In this document: positions 1 to 12,570 of the stretch, piece by piece
Layout of the letters: each line of letters begins with the position of its first letter
Numbering within the stretch: position 1 is the stretch's first letter
Assembly (NCBI GenBank): GCA_016946835.1
Contig: JACVTC010000019.1
Location: forward strand, 1,115,001-1,165,000
Source: Neocallimastix lanati (nom. inval.)
Taxonomy: Eukaryota; Neocallimastigomycota; Neocallimastigomycetes; Neocallimastigales; Neocallimastigaceae
DNA length: 50,000 nt
Reading direction: 5' to 3'
Made by a program: the position numbers and the translations under genes
Notes under the pieces: generated by a model
The model's input: only the letters and a program-made list of their open reading frames with translations
Database searches by the model: none
Told to the model about the DNA's origin: nothing

Positions 1-691
1 ATTGTTTTCGTCTTCGGTATCTTCAGTTTCATTATAAAATTTTAAAGATTCTATATAATTTTTCATCATATTTCTTTTTTCATGCTTATTTTGTGATTTC
101 ATTTTATTATTATTATTATTTTCTACTTTGTCAGTTTCGGAAAAATTACTATATTCTGTATTTTCTTCTTCTTCTTCTTCACTTAAAATATTTATTCCAT
201 TAATTATGCTAGTATCATTAATATCTTTATTGTCATTATCATTATCATAAACAATATGATTTATATTTTCATTCTTTTCTTCTTCTTCATCTTCTTCTTC
301 ACTTAATATATTTATCTCATTAATTTCGTTCATATTATCATTATCAATTTTATTATTAGTTTCTTTTTCTTCTTCGTTATTATTATCATCACTCTCCTCT
401 TCACTCAAAATATTTATCTTCTTAATTTCACTTTCATTATTATTATTAATTTTATTGTTAATTTCTTCTTCTCCTTTTAATTCATCCATCTCATTAATGT
501 CTCTTATATTAACATTATTAGAAATAATTTCCTCTTTTTTATTAAATATTTTACCATTTAATATTGTTGAATCGAAATCACTTTCTTGATTTAATGATTT
601 GGGTTTATTATTATTTTTATTAGAGCTTTCAGGAGTTGTATATGTATTAGTATTTATATTATTATTATTGTTGTTGTTGTTGTTATTGTTA

Positions 692-738
<47 letters not shown>

Positions 739-2696
739 TTCCAATTTTAATGGATCTGATACATTATTTCTATTATTTATTAATTCTGATGAATTACTTT
801 TATCAATATAAGTTTCATTATCAATAACCTTATTTTCTGAAAAATTACTTATTAAACCATTATTTTCTTCTTCTTTTAAAGCACTGTCACAATTCATTTG
901 ATGAGATATAACTTCTTCTATAGAATTATTTTCATTAAATGAAATTTTACTATCTTTTGTATTTTTGTTAATCTCATTAATACTTTTTTTTTCATATTTG
1001 TTTTCATCATTAGGTTCTAATACATCTTCATCTTTTATTTCATCAACTTCTTTAATTAGCATCTTTTTCTTTGGTTTTTTAGATTCTTTAATTTTTATAT
1101 CTAATTTTTCTGCTAATTCACCTTCAACTTCTAAATATTTTTGCTGGGCTTTAATTAAAAAATTTTCTGCTTCTTTATTATCAGGTTCTAATTTTAATGC
1201 TTCAGAAAAATCGTTTATCGCTTCACGATATCTTGCTCTACGTGAATAGGATTCACCCCGTCTCAAATATGCTTTGAAATTAAACTTTGGATCATTCATT
1301 CGTAATGCCTCTGATTTTTTTTTAAAAAAAAATAATAATTATTATATTTTTTCATTAATGATTTTCTTTTAATAATTTTTTTTTTTATTTAATAATTATT
1401 AGCAAACCTGTAGCATCATTTTCTGCTTCAGAAAAACGTGACAATTTAAGATTTACTAATGCTCTATTTGTATAAACGTTTGGCATTTTTAATACATCTA
1501 AACTTCTTGTATAATAAATCAACTATACGTAATAACAATTAATTAGCATAAAAAAAAATTAAAAAGTATATATTATATATAAATACAATTTATTTATTTA
1601 AAATATTAAAATTACAGCTTCTTCATAATCTTTGCTTTTGAAGCAGTCATTTCCTTTATTTTTTTCAATTTCAGCCAAAACTTTTAATTCTTCTTGACTT
1701 TTTTGCTTAATTTCTTCAGAAACTGAGGGAATGTGTTTTTCTTTATTCAACCTTCTAGAATAATCTTCAATTTTCTTTATTCTCTCCTTTGCATGGTTAT
1801 CTTCATTATCTTCTTGAATTTCCTTAATTTTATCATCATTATCTATTTTTTTAACTTCTTCCTCTACATTATATAAATCCCATTTTCTATAATCTGTTGA
1901 CTTTATCCTTTCATTGGCTTTATTTTTTGCATCATGGGATTTTAAATTATTTTTTTTATTTGGAATTTCTGAAGGTTCATTTGTATTAAATTTAAGTTCA
2001 TTTGTTAATATGCTCTTATCTTCTTTTCTTGAAAATATTAATTTTGAATCTTTATTATTATTTTTCAAATTCTCATCCTTTTTTTTCAACATATTTACCC
2101 ATTCCTATTTATAAATATATATATATATATATATATATAATAAGACATATTATTATTTCTATTATTTTCAATAATTAATATTTGATTATAAACTTCAATT
2201 TTAAATTTATATATTTACATTTAATTCATTATTTATATCTTCCTTTTTTGGTAATGGTTCCCTTTAAATTATTATATATGTATATATTCAGTATAAATTA
2301 TTATAAATTAACTTCTGTAATATTAACCAATATAATATATATTATATATTATCCAATTAGGCATACTGTTTCAAAGAAGGATCTAAAAATTCAAGTCTCT
2401 TTTGTATTGCATCTTCCATTTGTAAAAAATACCCTTCCTTTCCTGATCTAAATTAAATATTTTTTAGAGATATTCGCATAAATTAATTATAAGTCATAAT
2501 TGAATATGGAATTTTATAATACAAAATTTTTATACTTCAAAATTTTTAGCAATTTTTTTAGTTCTTTAATATCTGAGCATTTTTCAATATAATGGTAGTC
2601 CAAATGATTAACATCATAATCATTTAAATCTTCATAGTCATCATCTTCATTTAGTATTTGTTTCGTAAACGCTCTCAAATCCTTTGAATTTATCAT
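1..2696 (-). CDS. SPAG1: SPAG1/DNAAF13-like TPR co-chaperone, 6 exons seen, C-terminus beyond left edge
   Basis: Likely a cytoplasmic axonemal dynein assembly factor. SPAG1/RPAP3 family proteins use TPR domains to work with HSP90/HSP70 in dynein arm preassembly. I built the model by joining GT-AG exons that keep frame: 2696-2536, 2447-2367, 2261-2219, 2104-1616, 1522-1408 and 1310-<1 (introns 88-114 nt). The N-terminus HLDYHYIEKCSDIKELKKLL followed by ILKSGKEGYF across the first intron strongly resembles the SPAG1 N-terminal region. A DYRKWDLYNVEEEVKKID segment follows, typical of SPAG1/RPAP3. Then comes a TPR block starting EKNKGNDCFKSKDYEEALIY and running across two introns to SEALKLEP. The C-terminal part is acidic and Asn-rich, with a poly-Asn run (about 661-738) and three INILSEE(E) repeats. 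The start at 2696 is the first ATG and matches the SPAG1 start position. RPAP3 is the alternative, but the N-terminus favours SPAG1. The remaining C-terminal domains are outside the window. Confidence 0.82.
661..738. repeat. TTA/TTG trinucleotide run encoding poly-Asn
   Basis: A TTA/TTG microsatellite read on the minus strand as AAT/AAC codons, giving an Asn homopolymer inside exon 6 of the SPAG1-like gene. Confidence 0.85.
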
Positions 2697-3315
2697 GTTT
2701 ATATTATTACTATAATTGAAATGATATAAAATATCAATATCGCAGTAAAAAAATAAAATGAAATGAAATTATTTATAATAAAAAAATTTTTTTATAAAAA
2801 TTAAACTCCGAAATTAAAATTTTATAAATTATTTTTTAAATTTAACACATATCATTTTTTTATTAAAAACTTTTTTTTATTAAAAACATATATTTATGAA
2901 AATAGTAAAATAACGTGATATTCATTATTTAGAAAATAAATAATAATAAATAAATAATAATAAATAATAATAAAAAATAATATAAAACAATAAATATTAT
3001 TAGCCAATATATTTATAAATAAGATATTAATTTTTAATTATGATTGGTTAAAAAAACTATAAAAATAATGGATTTACAATCTGTTAAACACTCCTTCTCA
3101 AAATAGTCGTTTTATAACGGTAAATAATGATAATTAATAAAAGATTATTATATATGTTTATTAAATTATGTTTATTAAATTATTATGAGTAATGATATTG
3201 ATGGATGAGTATTTAATATTAACATTTTGTTCATTTTTCATAAAATTAGATTTTAGTCTTGAAAACACCTAATTAAATACAAGGAAACCCCTTGCACACA
3301 GCAATATAATCAAAG
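2697..3315. promoter_or_regulatory. Divergent promoter region between SPAG1-like and RPP0
   Basis: A 619-bp AT-rich gap between two divergent starts, so it must hold both promoters. A CCAAT pentamer lies at 3004-3008 and its reverse complement ATTGG at 3043-3047, both in the half distal to RPP0. The last 60 bases before the RPP0 ATG are less AT-rich and look like a transcribed leader. No coding sequence was seen. Confidence 0.45.
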
Positions 3316-4251
3316 ATGTCAAAGGGAGACAACAAAGCCGAATACTTCGTTAAGTTAGAAAAGCTTCTTAAGGAATACAACACTATCTTCATTGTCAATG
3401 TTGATAATGTTGGTTCAAACCAAATGCACCAAGTCCGTAAGGAACTCCGTGGTAAGGCTGTTATTCTTATGGGTAAGAACACTATGGTCAGAAAAGCTAT
3501 TAGAAATGTTATTAGTGAACACCCAGATTTCGAAAAGCTTCTTCCAATTGTAAAGGGTAACATTGGTTTCGTTTTCACTAACGAAGATCTTAAGGAAATC
3601 CGTGATGCTATTAAGTCTAACCGTGTCCAAGCCCCAGCCAGAGCTGGTGCCATCGCCCCAGTCGATGTCTTCGTTCCACCAGGTAACACCGGTATGGAAC
3701 CAGGTCAAACTTCTTTCTTCCAAGCTCTTGGTATCCCAACCAAGATTTCCCGTGGTACTATTGAAATTGTTAATGAAGTTCACCTTGTTAAGGTCGGTGA
3801 AAAGGTCGGTCCTTCTGAAGCTACTTTACTTAACAAGTTAAACATTTCTCCATTCACTTACGGTCTTACTGTTGAACACATTTATGATAATGGTAATGTT
3901 TTCACTCCAGAAGTTCTTGATATTACCGATGACGATTTAATTGAAAATCTTGTTAACGGTATTAAGAACATTGCTGCTCTTTCATTAGAAATTAACTACC
4001 CAACTGTTGCCTCTGTTCCACACAGTTTAGCTAACGGTTACAAGAACCTTATTGCTATCTCTTTAGTCTCTGACTACTGTCTTGACAGTGTTAAGGAACT
4101 TAAGGAACTTCTTGACAACCCAGAAGCTTTAGCCGCTATGCAAGCTGCTTCTGCTGCTCCAGCTGCTGCTGAAGAATCTGCTGCTGCTGCTGCCGAAGAA
4201 GAAGAAGAAGAAGAATCCGACAGTGATATGGGTTTCGGTCTTTTCGACTAA
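3316..4251 (+). CDS. RPP0: 60S acidic ribosomal protein P0 (uL10)
   Basis: The stalk base protein of the large ribosomal subunit, which binds 28S rRNA and anchors P1/P2 dimers that recruit elongation factors. It is a single uninterrupted 311-residue frame, the usual length for P0. The N-terminal uL10 domain has [19 protein letters not shown] and [12 protein letters not shown], the middle insertion has [20 protein letters not shown], and an Ala/Glu hinge leads to the universal stalk tail ending DMGFGLFD. Codon use is strongly biased (GGT, AAG, AAC, CCA, GTC), as expected of a highly expressed gene and clearly unlike the surrounding DNA. The ATG is preceded by AAAG and no upstream in-frame start competes. 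No introns, unlike RPL23 in this window. An AATAAA hexamer lies about 30 bases after the stop. Confidence 0.98.
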   Translation: MSKGDNKAEYFVKLEKLLKEYNTIFIVNVDNVGSNQMHQVRKELRGKAVILMGKNTMVRKAIRNVISEHPDFEKLLPIVKGNIGFVFTNEDLKEIRDAIKSNRVQAPARAGAIAPVDVFVPPGNTGMEPGQTSFFQALGIPTKISRGTIEIVNEVHLVKVGEKVGPSEATLLNKLNISPFTYGLTVEHIYDNGNVFTPEVLDITDDDLIENLVNGIKNIAALSLEINYPTVASVPHSLANGYKNLIAISLVSDYCLDSVKELKELLDNPEALAAMQAASAAPAAAEESAAAAAEEEEEEESDSDMGFGLFD

Positions 4252-5279
4252 GTTTGATGTAAATATTAAGCTAATATTTATTCAAATAAAGAAATGTTAA
4301 AAAATCGATATAAAACAAAATTATAAGAAGTAATATTTTTGGAAGTGTTTTAACATTATTTGTTTAAAAGTGTTTTTATTTAAATAGGAAAGTTGTTTAG
4401 TATTGATTAAATATTTTATTTTTAGGTGTAGTAATTTTAAAATGAAGTATAGATAATTATTAAATTATTTATGGTATAAAAACTGTTGAAACTGTAATTT
4501 TCTATAAATATGTTGATTTAATATTATAAAGTTGAGTATATATTCTAGTTGAAAATATGTAAATGAGAAATATTGTATGAATGTTTAATTTTTAAAAGCA
4601 GTAATTTTAAAATTAAGTATAAATTATAAATTTATTTGTGAAAAGTTAATTAATGAAACTCATAGAGTTATTGTATATGGTTATGAAAACACATGTGGTT
4701 AATTGACGATAAAACCTGTATTGTTTATATAAACGTAGGCTATATTGATTTTTATTGAACATATATGCATTGTTGTTAACTGAATAACTTAGCTATGTTG
4801 TTTATTTATTTATACACGTTCCAGAAATTCAATGAACAATAAAACAGCAATGAATTAATATAAATGATAGTGTTTTTAGCATTTGCAATCCTAGCTAGTT
4901 TGAGGATATATGAACATATATTTAAACATATTGAACAATCAGAAGCATATGTTGTTCAACTAGCTAGGTTTTGCATAACTAACCTATATATTGTTCATAT
5001 ATATAAAATATAAGGATTATTTCTAATATATTAAATATAAACAATTATTGCTAATATTTTATATAAACTATTGTTTTTATATTATAAATATAAACAATAT
5101 TGCTATATTATTATATAAATTATTATTATTAATATTATTATTATATGAATTTTGTTACAATATGCTGATTTTGAATGCCTTTTTGATACAAACTAGCTAT
5201 ATTTATCAATAAACAATGCAAAACATATATCGTTAATCATGTACAATCATAGCATAGGAAAATTAAATTAAAAAGATGG
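4252..5279. other. Intergenic: RPP0 3' region, then AT-rich DNA with one inverted repeat
   Basis: No gene seen. It starts with the RPP0 3'UTR (AATAAA near 4284). From about 4680 composition becomes more mixed, with many short words such as GAACATATAT, CTAGCTAG and ATTGTTCATAT recurring in both orientations. This suggests a decayed, unclassified repeat. Confidence 0.5.
4890..4968. repeat. 11-bp inverted repeat with 57-bp spacer
   Basis: CCTAGCTAGTT at 4890-4900 is the exact reverse complement of AACTAGCTAGG at 4958-4968. Inside it, GAACAA and TTGTTC form a second matching pair near the right arm. It could be a MITE end pair or a hairpin. No target duplication was identified. Confidence 0.6.
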
Positions 5280-7113
5280 ATTTCTATTTCTAATGTCTTC
5301 ATTCCCAAGGAAGGGGATCACTCATAACTATATAATTGATGCATAGGGCTAGTAAAAGGGTTAATGATTTTCGTAACAAAAATGCTAGGAGTGCTTGATT
5401 AATATTAAAGAATCTTATGTACCATAATTCTACTTCGTCAAGCGTTTAAAGAAACAAGCAAGGTAACTTTTTATTTTCTCATTCGGATCAATTGAATCGA
5501 TCTGCTGAACATTATAGTGAACTAGCTTCTGATGTACTCAACATAGTCTGGATAATGAATACTAGGTAAATTTATTTGGAATTAATCCTAACAATAATCC
5601 TACTTGGGATATTAATGATCCGTCTTTCTTTATTGGTAGTAACAAATTACCTAAAACTGACAACTATACTTATCTTGGTATTCCTTTTGATGAATCTTTA
5701 TTATTGAAACCTATACAATACTGTTTAATTTGGAATTTAAATGTCAAATTAAATTCGTATTTTCGATTTCTTATTAATAAATCTATTCCTCCTATATTGA
5801 AGAAATATGTTTTAATTTCGTTTATTCTTAGTCCTGTTTTATATTATGCTCCTCTCTTTGGTTCAAATAAGAGCAGATGCTTTAAAACTCAAAAAATTAT
5901 TAATAGAGGACTTTATTGGAGTTATGGATTTAAATCTCGTAATTCTTATGTTAGTCTCTATGATATTACTCGTGAATTGAGAATACCTCCTCTTTCAGCT
6001 ATCTGTGCAATATCTCAATTACGATGCTTTAGAAAATGGAAAAATTCATCATGTATTATTAATCATCTCACTAATAATATTCCTACTATGTCACATTACT
6101 CATTAACTAAAGAATCAAGGACTTTGGATAAGAAATTAAATGGTAAAAAAACAAGTGAAATAAAAAAGTTTTATTGGGAAAGAGATGTTCTTCAAACCCT
6201 CAAAAGCTTAAAAAGCAATTATTTACAAGGAGAATGATTTTGGATTTATTTCAGAAATCAAAAACTTAACATTTTAATATCCTAAGTATCAGTTGGGATT
6301 CTTTTGGAATTCTCGAATTAGGTATGGTTTTAAATTTGACATTAGTATTTCCATTAAAAGAAAAATAGTCTCAGAAGATTGCCCTAAATGTTGCCCTTGT
6401 TGTGGTGTTGTGGTCTTAGTGTACCAAGATTTTCTCACTGGATCTTTGCCTGTAATGAATTGGAAAATTACAGAAATAAATCTTTACCTTTTCTAGATGA
6501 TCTCTTTCTGAAGTTTGCAATGATAATTGAACAAAAATCCTTGGATGTTTCCTTAGATTCAGAAAAGAATTATGATAATATTTATTACTTTATATTGAGT
6601 GCTCTTCTTGGCGGGGCGGGCGTTCAATATATGAAAAAATTAAACTTAATGATGGGGAACGAAGACAATTAGTTGACAATATTTTTAAACAAAGTTCAAC
6701 TTCGTCGACCGTTTCGTATTTTGTGGGGATTGCGGAGTTTCTAATAAACGTAATACCATTAATTTGTCGATCTTTTAGTTTGATGATGAAATGTTATTCC
6801 ATTGAATCTACCGTTACCAAGAGCGTCGACGTCGAAATGATAAGGCATGGATTTTCATCTCCAGATACAGATTCGATTGATAACACTAATACTGAAATTA
6901 TTACTTGCAATAATGGACGTGGTGTTACTATCGAGGAATGGGAAAAGTTAGAGGCTATTGCTTCTAACGCACTTTTATAATTTTATAATATATAATATTT
7001 TAATTCATGTATTTTATTTTATTTTTTTTTCATTAAAATCATGTAATTTTATTATTATTATAAATTAAATAAAGTTTTCTCTAAGTCTAAAAAAAAAAAA
7101 AAAAAAAAAAAAA
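5280..7113 (+). mobile_element. Decayed LINE (non-LTR retrotransposon), 3' half with poly(A) tail
   Basis: This stretch holds the distal part of a LINE ORF2, its 3'UTR and a 25-nt poly(A) tail (7089-7113), all on the plus strand. Recognisable in order are a degraded IPKEGD-like reverse transcriptase segment (about 5281-5320), SLDNEY..LFGIN (about 5536-5590), the YLGIPFDESL motif after the RT palm (about 5660-5700), a post-RT region to 6237, then the C-terminal Cys region with CPKCCPCCG and, frameshifted, HWIFACNELENY. The coding sequence is broken by stops and at least two frameshifts. Related fragments occur at 7114-8468 and 45845-46592, so this is a local family. The 5' part (endonuclease, most of RT) is missing, typical of 5'-truncated insertions. 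Confidence 0.8.
5536..6980 (+). pseudogene. LINE ORF2 remnant: end of reverse transcriptase through C-terminal Cys domain
   Basis: The reading frame is clearest from 5560 to 6235, running from FGINPNN through NYTYLGIPFDESLL, the hydrophobic post-RT part and ending LQGE. The next segment (about 6268-6672) carries the CPKCCPCCG cluster followed by a SHWIFACNEL stretch like the zinc-binding ends of other LINE proteins, but split over two frames. A last segment (6723-6980) is in a third frame and ends at a TAA before the 3'UTR. It lacks the catalytic RT motifs and endonuclease, so it cannot be an active protein. Confidence 0.75.
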
Positions 7114-8468
7114 TTACTATTCCGATGGTATAAACTTAATCTAATCAATGCTAAAAATACAATAAGACAAGCTAGCAGGGCCAATACCTTCAAAGAAAAA
7201 GAACATAATTTCTTTCAGGTTATCAATTCAAACCCTTATCTAGAATATGAATTCCTTTAAAACAGAAATCAGGAAAATCAATAAAGGCTAAGGCTTATAA
7301 GAAAAATAAATTTAAAAAAACTAGAGACCACTAAAATCTCAATCTTAAATATCCTGAATTTAGCATTGCCTTCCGAATGGATACTTCATACCAGATGTGG
7401 ATATAAATTCGGTGCTCATGTTGCCAAAGCTGACAAAATGATTGAAGACAACTGTTCAGAAAAGGTGTCCTTATTGTTATAGAAAAAATAGTAACATTCG
7501 ATTAGAAAACTGGTTTTCTAAATGCTATCTTTTCTGTGAATTTCGAATAAAATATTTTAAGGTTATTGAAGTTCCTTATGAAAAATTTTTTAAAACTTCT
7601 AAATATTGTCCATTGTCCAATATTAAATAGTAATTTAAACACTGTTATCACAGATATGAATAATATAGGATCAAATGCAGATTCTGATAGTAGTAACGAA
7701 GTATATAATATTAATAATAATAATAACAGAAATAATATTGTTAATAATAGTAGAATTAGTGATTAGGGAAAATTGGAATATTAATATTAGTGATAGTGAA
7801 AATAATAGTATCGTTACTAATGATATAGTGAATAGGTCAATTTGTGAAAATCGTGTTAATATTAGTAATTTTCTGAATAATGAGTATGTAAATATATGTG
7901 ATATGGTACTGATTAAATAACTTCCTTCTTGATGGAAGAGATGCAGACATTATTTATTTAATTATAAAAGGAATGGGATGTTTTGTTTAAGAACCAAATC
8001 ATTTCTGGTGATTATTCCAAAACGTCATTCTTGATGAGATCTGCGGCTCTCTTTACAGAAATTATGCATAGGACTAGTACTCGACAAAGGTTACTATTCC
8101 GAAGGTATAAGTGCAAACTAACCAGGAGCGTCAACGCAGAAAATGCAGTAAGACAAGCTAGCAGGGCCAATGCCTCTGAAGGTGAAGACCATAATTTCTT
8201 TCAAATAATCAATTCAAACCCTAATACCATAATTTCTTTCAGACAATCAATTCAAACCCTAATCCGTAATAAATATTATGGAGGTTTGAGGTTAGTTGCC
8301 TATGAACTTTTTTTTCTGAATTTATTTATACACTTTATTTTGAATATTACTTTTTATTTCACATTACTATTTAAATATTATTATATTCAAATTGGACAAA
8401 TAATATATTTTTTTTTTATTAATTGTGGGTGGGTGTGTATTTTTTTTTAAAAAAAAAAAAAAAAAAAA
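7114..8468 (+). mobile_element. Second, rearranged LINE fragment of the same family abutting the first tail
   Basis: It begins directly after the poly(A) tail of the preceding copy and ends in an A-run at 8449-8468. Two segments inside it resemble each other: about 7114-7260 and 8091-8280 share TTACTATTCCGA, AAGACAAGCTAGCAGGGCCAA and ATAATTTCTTTCA words, so this is a composite or internally duplicated copy. The part at 7341-7420 matches the LKYP..F.I.FR LINE end seen at 6268 and 46290. The part at 7917-8060 matches the GGRDAD and SGDYSKT sequence at 45945-46060 and 46600-46660. An open frame (about 7983-8330) reads SGDYSKTSFLMRSAALFTEI then NAENAVRQASRANASEGEDH. No complete ORF remains. Confidence 0.65.
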
Positions 8469-8657
8469 TATTCATGTAATTAATAAATGAATAAACAAAT
8501 AAAGATTAAAGTTCACAATAATTGCTGCTATAAAAAAAAAAAAATACAAGAAACTTAGTACTCTTAACATATTTTTTTTAAAAATTTATTAAAAAAATAC
8601 ATGAAAAAAATTATGTAAAATTTTTTTAATTAATATTAAAAAAAGTTTATTCCTAAC

Positions 8658-8705
<48 letters not shown>

Positions 8706-9340
8706 ATTAAAAGCTTATTTGATGAGATAAGGTTTTACTAATAATAAGCTTTAGTTATAAAGTTGGGTAAATTTGTTATAGATCTTATTGTTGTTTTCGT
8801 AAAGCATTGGCCTGAAGGTTGATGGTAAATTTCGTAATTACAACAATTTTATTACGTTAGGGAATTACGCAAGGGAACCTTTATATCTTCTCTATATGCT
8901 TATAAAATATATTATATTCTCTTTTCTTATCTTGTTAATCCATAGCAGATCACTTATCGTTTGTCAAATTTAATCAATTTCTATATCATAGCTTAAGCAA
9001 TAATTACTGTTATGCCGAAAATATTACCATTAATGTACTCACTGATATATATAATTTCAGTATTTATTACTTTTAATAAATATTTTGTGTAATAAAATTA
9101 ATAAATATGAAGTTAAATATTAATATTTTCTTGTTACTATTGAAAATTAAAAGATTCTGAACAATAAAAGTAATAACATTAGTAAATAATATTTAATAAT
9201 TAAATATTAAATATATATATTATATAATATGTAAGAATTTAACACAAAAAAATATAAAAATTATTCATTTTCAATAGTTCTTATAATTTATATTTATAAA
9301 TTTGCCTGTAAACATTTTGTAATATTATTTTATTAATTTT
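8469..9340. other. Intergenic with homopolymers; no gene seen
   Basis: A 42-nt A tract occupies 8659-8700. The following 300 bases (8701-9000) are less AT-rich and could be another degraded repeat, but no frame or motif was recognised. The rest is AT-rich. Confidence 0.5.
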
Positions 9341-9772
<432 letters not shown>

Positions 9773-9966
9773 AAATATTTATTTTTAAGGGTTGTGTTTC
9801 ATTGTACGAAACGTTGCAATTCAGAATGTGGCTTTTTATAATGTGATTTTATATTAATTATGACTTATTTAAATAAACTGTTTATGTAAAAATGGCTTAA
9901 ATAATATTAAATAAATGTTTAATAAATAATAAAATCTGGAGATAGTGTATTTCCTATTTCTCCAAT

Positions 9967-10200
9967 CGTGCATTTTGAAATATAGTGTATTTTCGTATGT
10001 GGCTTATTTTTTAATAATTAAATAAATAAATTTTCTTTTATTTATTGTAAAAATTATTTTTTATAATTCTTTTTTAATAGAATATATTATTTCTTTTAAA
10101 ATAATAATTATTTATATATATTATTTATGATTGTATAGAATATCTTAAAAATGTATGGCTGTATTCTATAATGTTTATAAGACATATTACGAAATGCACG
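9967..10200. mobile_element. MITE copy 1 (234 bp) with imperfect terminal inverted repeats
   Basis: The left end CGTGCATTTTGAAATATAG and right end CATATTACGAAATGCACG are imperfect inverse complements. The interior, including GATTGTATAGAATATCTTA near the right end, matches the copies at 10236-10560 (same orientation) and 16347-16675 (opposite orientation). No coding capacity. Confidence 0.7.
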
Positions 10201-10235
10201 ATCCCCTGAGTTTCGAATCAAGTGCGTTTCGCAAT

Positions 10236-10560
10236 CGTGCAATTCGTAATATGGCGTATTTTTATATGTGGCCCATTTTAATTATCAAATAAATAATAAT
10301 TATATAAATAATAAATATTCTTTTTTTATATATATAATTTATTAATATTCAATTATAAAAATAATTTTTTATAATTCTTTTTTAATAGTATAAATTATTA
10401 TTTCTTTAGAAATAGTTATTTAATAATATTTAATTGAAAAAATATATTATTATTTCTTTTAAAATAATAATTATTTATATTTTTGTTTATGATTGTATAG
10501 AATATCTTAAAACTGTATAGCTTTATTTATAATATTTTACGCCACATTGTGAAATGCACG
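10236..10560. mobile_element. MITE copy 2 (325 bp)
   Basis: Left end CGTGCAATTCGTAATATGG and right end CCACATTGTGAAATGCACG are inverse complements with about four mismatches. The AT-rich interior contains GATTGTATAGAATATCTTA on the right, as in copy 1, which lies only 35 bp away. It is non-coding, so any transposition would have depended on an enzyme from elsewhere. Confidence 0.75.
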
Positions 10561-11166
<606 letters not shown>

Positions 11167-11184
11167 TACTTTGTCATTTATCAT

Positions 11185-11493
11185 AAATTAGTATTTATAT
11201 TATTTAAATTAAATATTTAAACCATAATTCGACAATATCATTTCTTGGTCTTCCATTATCAACAAATTATGTTACCATAACCCTTTCTTGTTTGTAGGGA
11301 TTTAGTTGTTTTATATTTAGGAATCCCATTTTTTGTGAAACTTCATTAAATTTAAATTAAGTTTTATACCTAAAGGAATTAACCATTTTTTAATTTTATC
11401 TTTAATTTTATGTTTTACAATTGACATAGCTACGTCGAATTTTTTTTCAAGATGATTATGTAAACTTTCATATTTTAAAATTTCCCTCTTATT
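11185..11493. other. Mixed-composition remnant, unidentified
   Basis: Between two repeats lies about 280 bp that is less AT-rich than its surroundings. On the minus strand a short open stretch reads roughly KFDVAMSIVKHKIKDKIKKW before stops. It may be a transposon coding remnant, but I cannot assign a family. Confidence 0.35.
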
Positions 11494-12124
11494 GTTTAAA
11501 ATAATGAAAGATTTGATTTATTAAATGTTTTATATTCAGTACATCTATATACTTCGGAATTATCTTTTTTTTTATTTAAAAATTAAATTTATATTTTTTA
11601 TTAATAATAATTTGTTCTTTTCTTCGATTAATTTACTTATTATTTCAGTATTAATAATAAATAATAAAGAAAATATATATATATTTTTAATTTTTAAAAA
11701 TCTGTTTAAAATAATGAAAGATTTGATTTATTAAATGTTTTATATTCAGTACATCTATATACTTCGGAATTATCTTTTTTTTTATTTAAAAATTAAATTT
11801 ATATTTTTTATTAATAATAATTTGTTCTTTTCTTCGATTAATTTACTTATTATTTCAGTATTAATAATAAATAATAAAGAAAATATATATATATATTTTT
11901 AATTTTTAAAAATCTGTTTAAAATAATGAAAGATTTGATTTATTAAATGTTTTATATTCAGTACATCTATATACTTCGGAATTATCTTTTTTTTATTTAA
12001 AAATTAAATTTATATCTTTTATTAATAATAATTTGTTCTTTTCTTCGATTAATTTACTTATTATTTCAGTATTAATAATAAATAATAAAGAAAATATATA
12101 TATATTTTTAATTTTTAAAAATCT
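11494..12124. repeat. Three direct tandem copies of a 210-bp unit
   Basis: Units start at 11494, 11704 and 11915 with GTTTAAAATAATGAAAGA and end with TTTTTAAAAATCT. The copies are almost identical, differing by small changes in the T and TA runs and one T-to-C, which implies recent tandem duplication. No unit carries a significant reading frame. Confidence 0.93.
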
Positions 12125-12570
12125 TTAATAAATAAATAATTTTATAATTTTTAAAAATTGAAAATAATATTTTCTTTAATTTTTTTATTAATTTAAAGTT
12201 ATTTTATTTAATTTATTTATTATAAATATATTAGTTTTAATTATTTTTTTTATTAAAGATTTTATAAAAAAATATTTTATTTTTTATATACTAGAAAAGC
12301 AATATTTATTTAATTATTTTTAATTTATATTTATTTGTTTATCATTTATTTTTATTATTTAAAAATTCAATTATTTATTATAATTAAATAATTATTATTT
12401 AGTCTTTTTTTTACAAAGCAATTTAGAAAATATTTTAAACATATTATTTTTTAATAATTAACACAATTTTATTTATTTCTGAACCTAAATAAATAAATTA
12501 TAATAATTTATTTATTTATTTGTATTTGTTACGAGTCAGGAATTTACGATTTATAATTACATCAATTTTA
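12125..12570. other. AT-rich intergenic, nothing seen
   Basis: Only A/T-dominated sequence; no frame, RNA gene or repeat recognised. Confidence 0.5.

Noticed and set aside
599-811. Poly-Leu frame on the plus strand
   Set aside because: It is the antisense reading of the poly-Asn run in the SPAG1-like gene.
3273-3783. Minus-strand frames across RPP0
   Set aside because: Shadows produced by the strong codon bias of RPP0.
10205-10225. TTTCGAATC looked like a tRNA B-box
   Set aside because: No A-box, acceptor stem or anticodon arm around it; it lies between two MITE copies.
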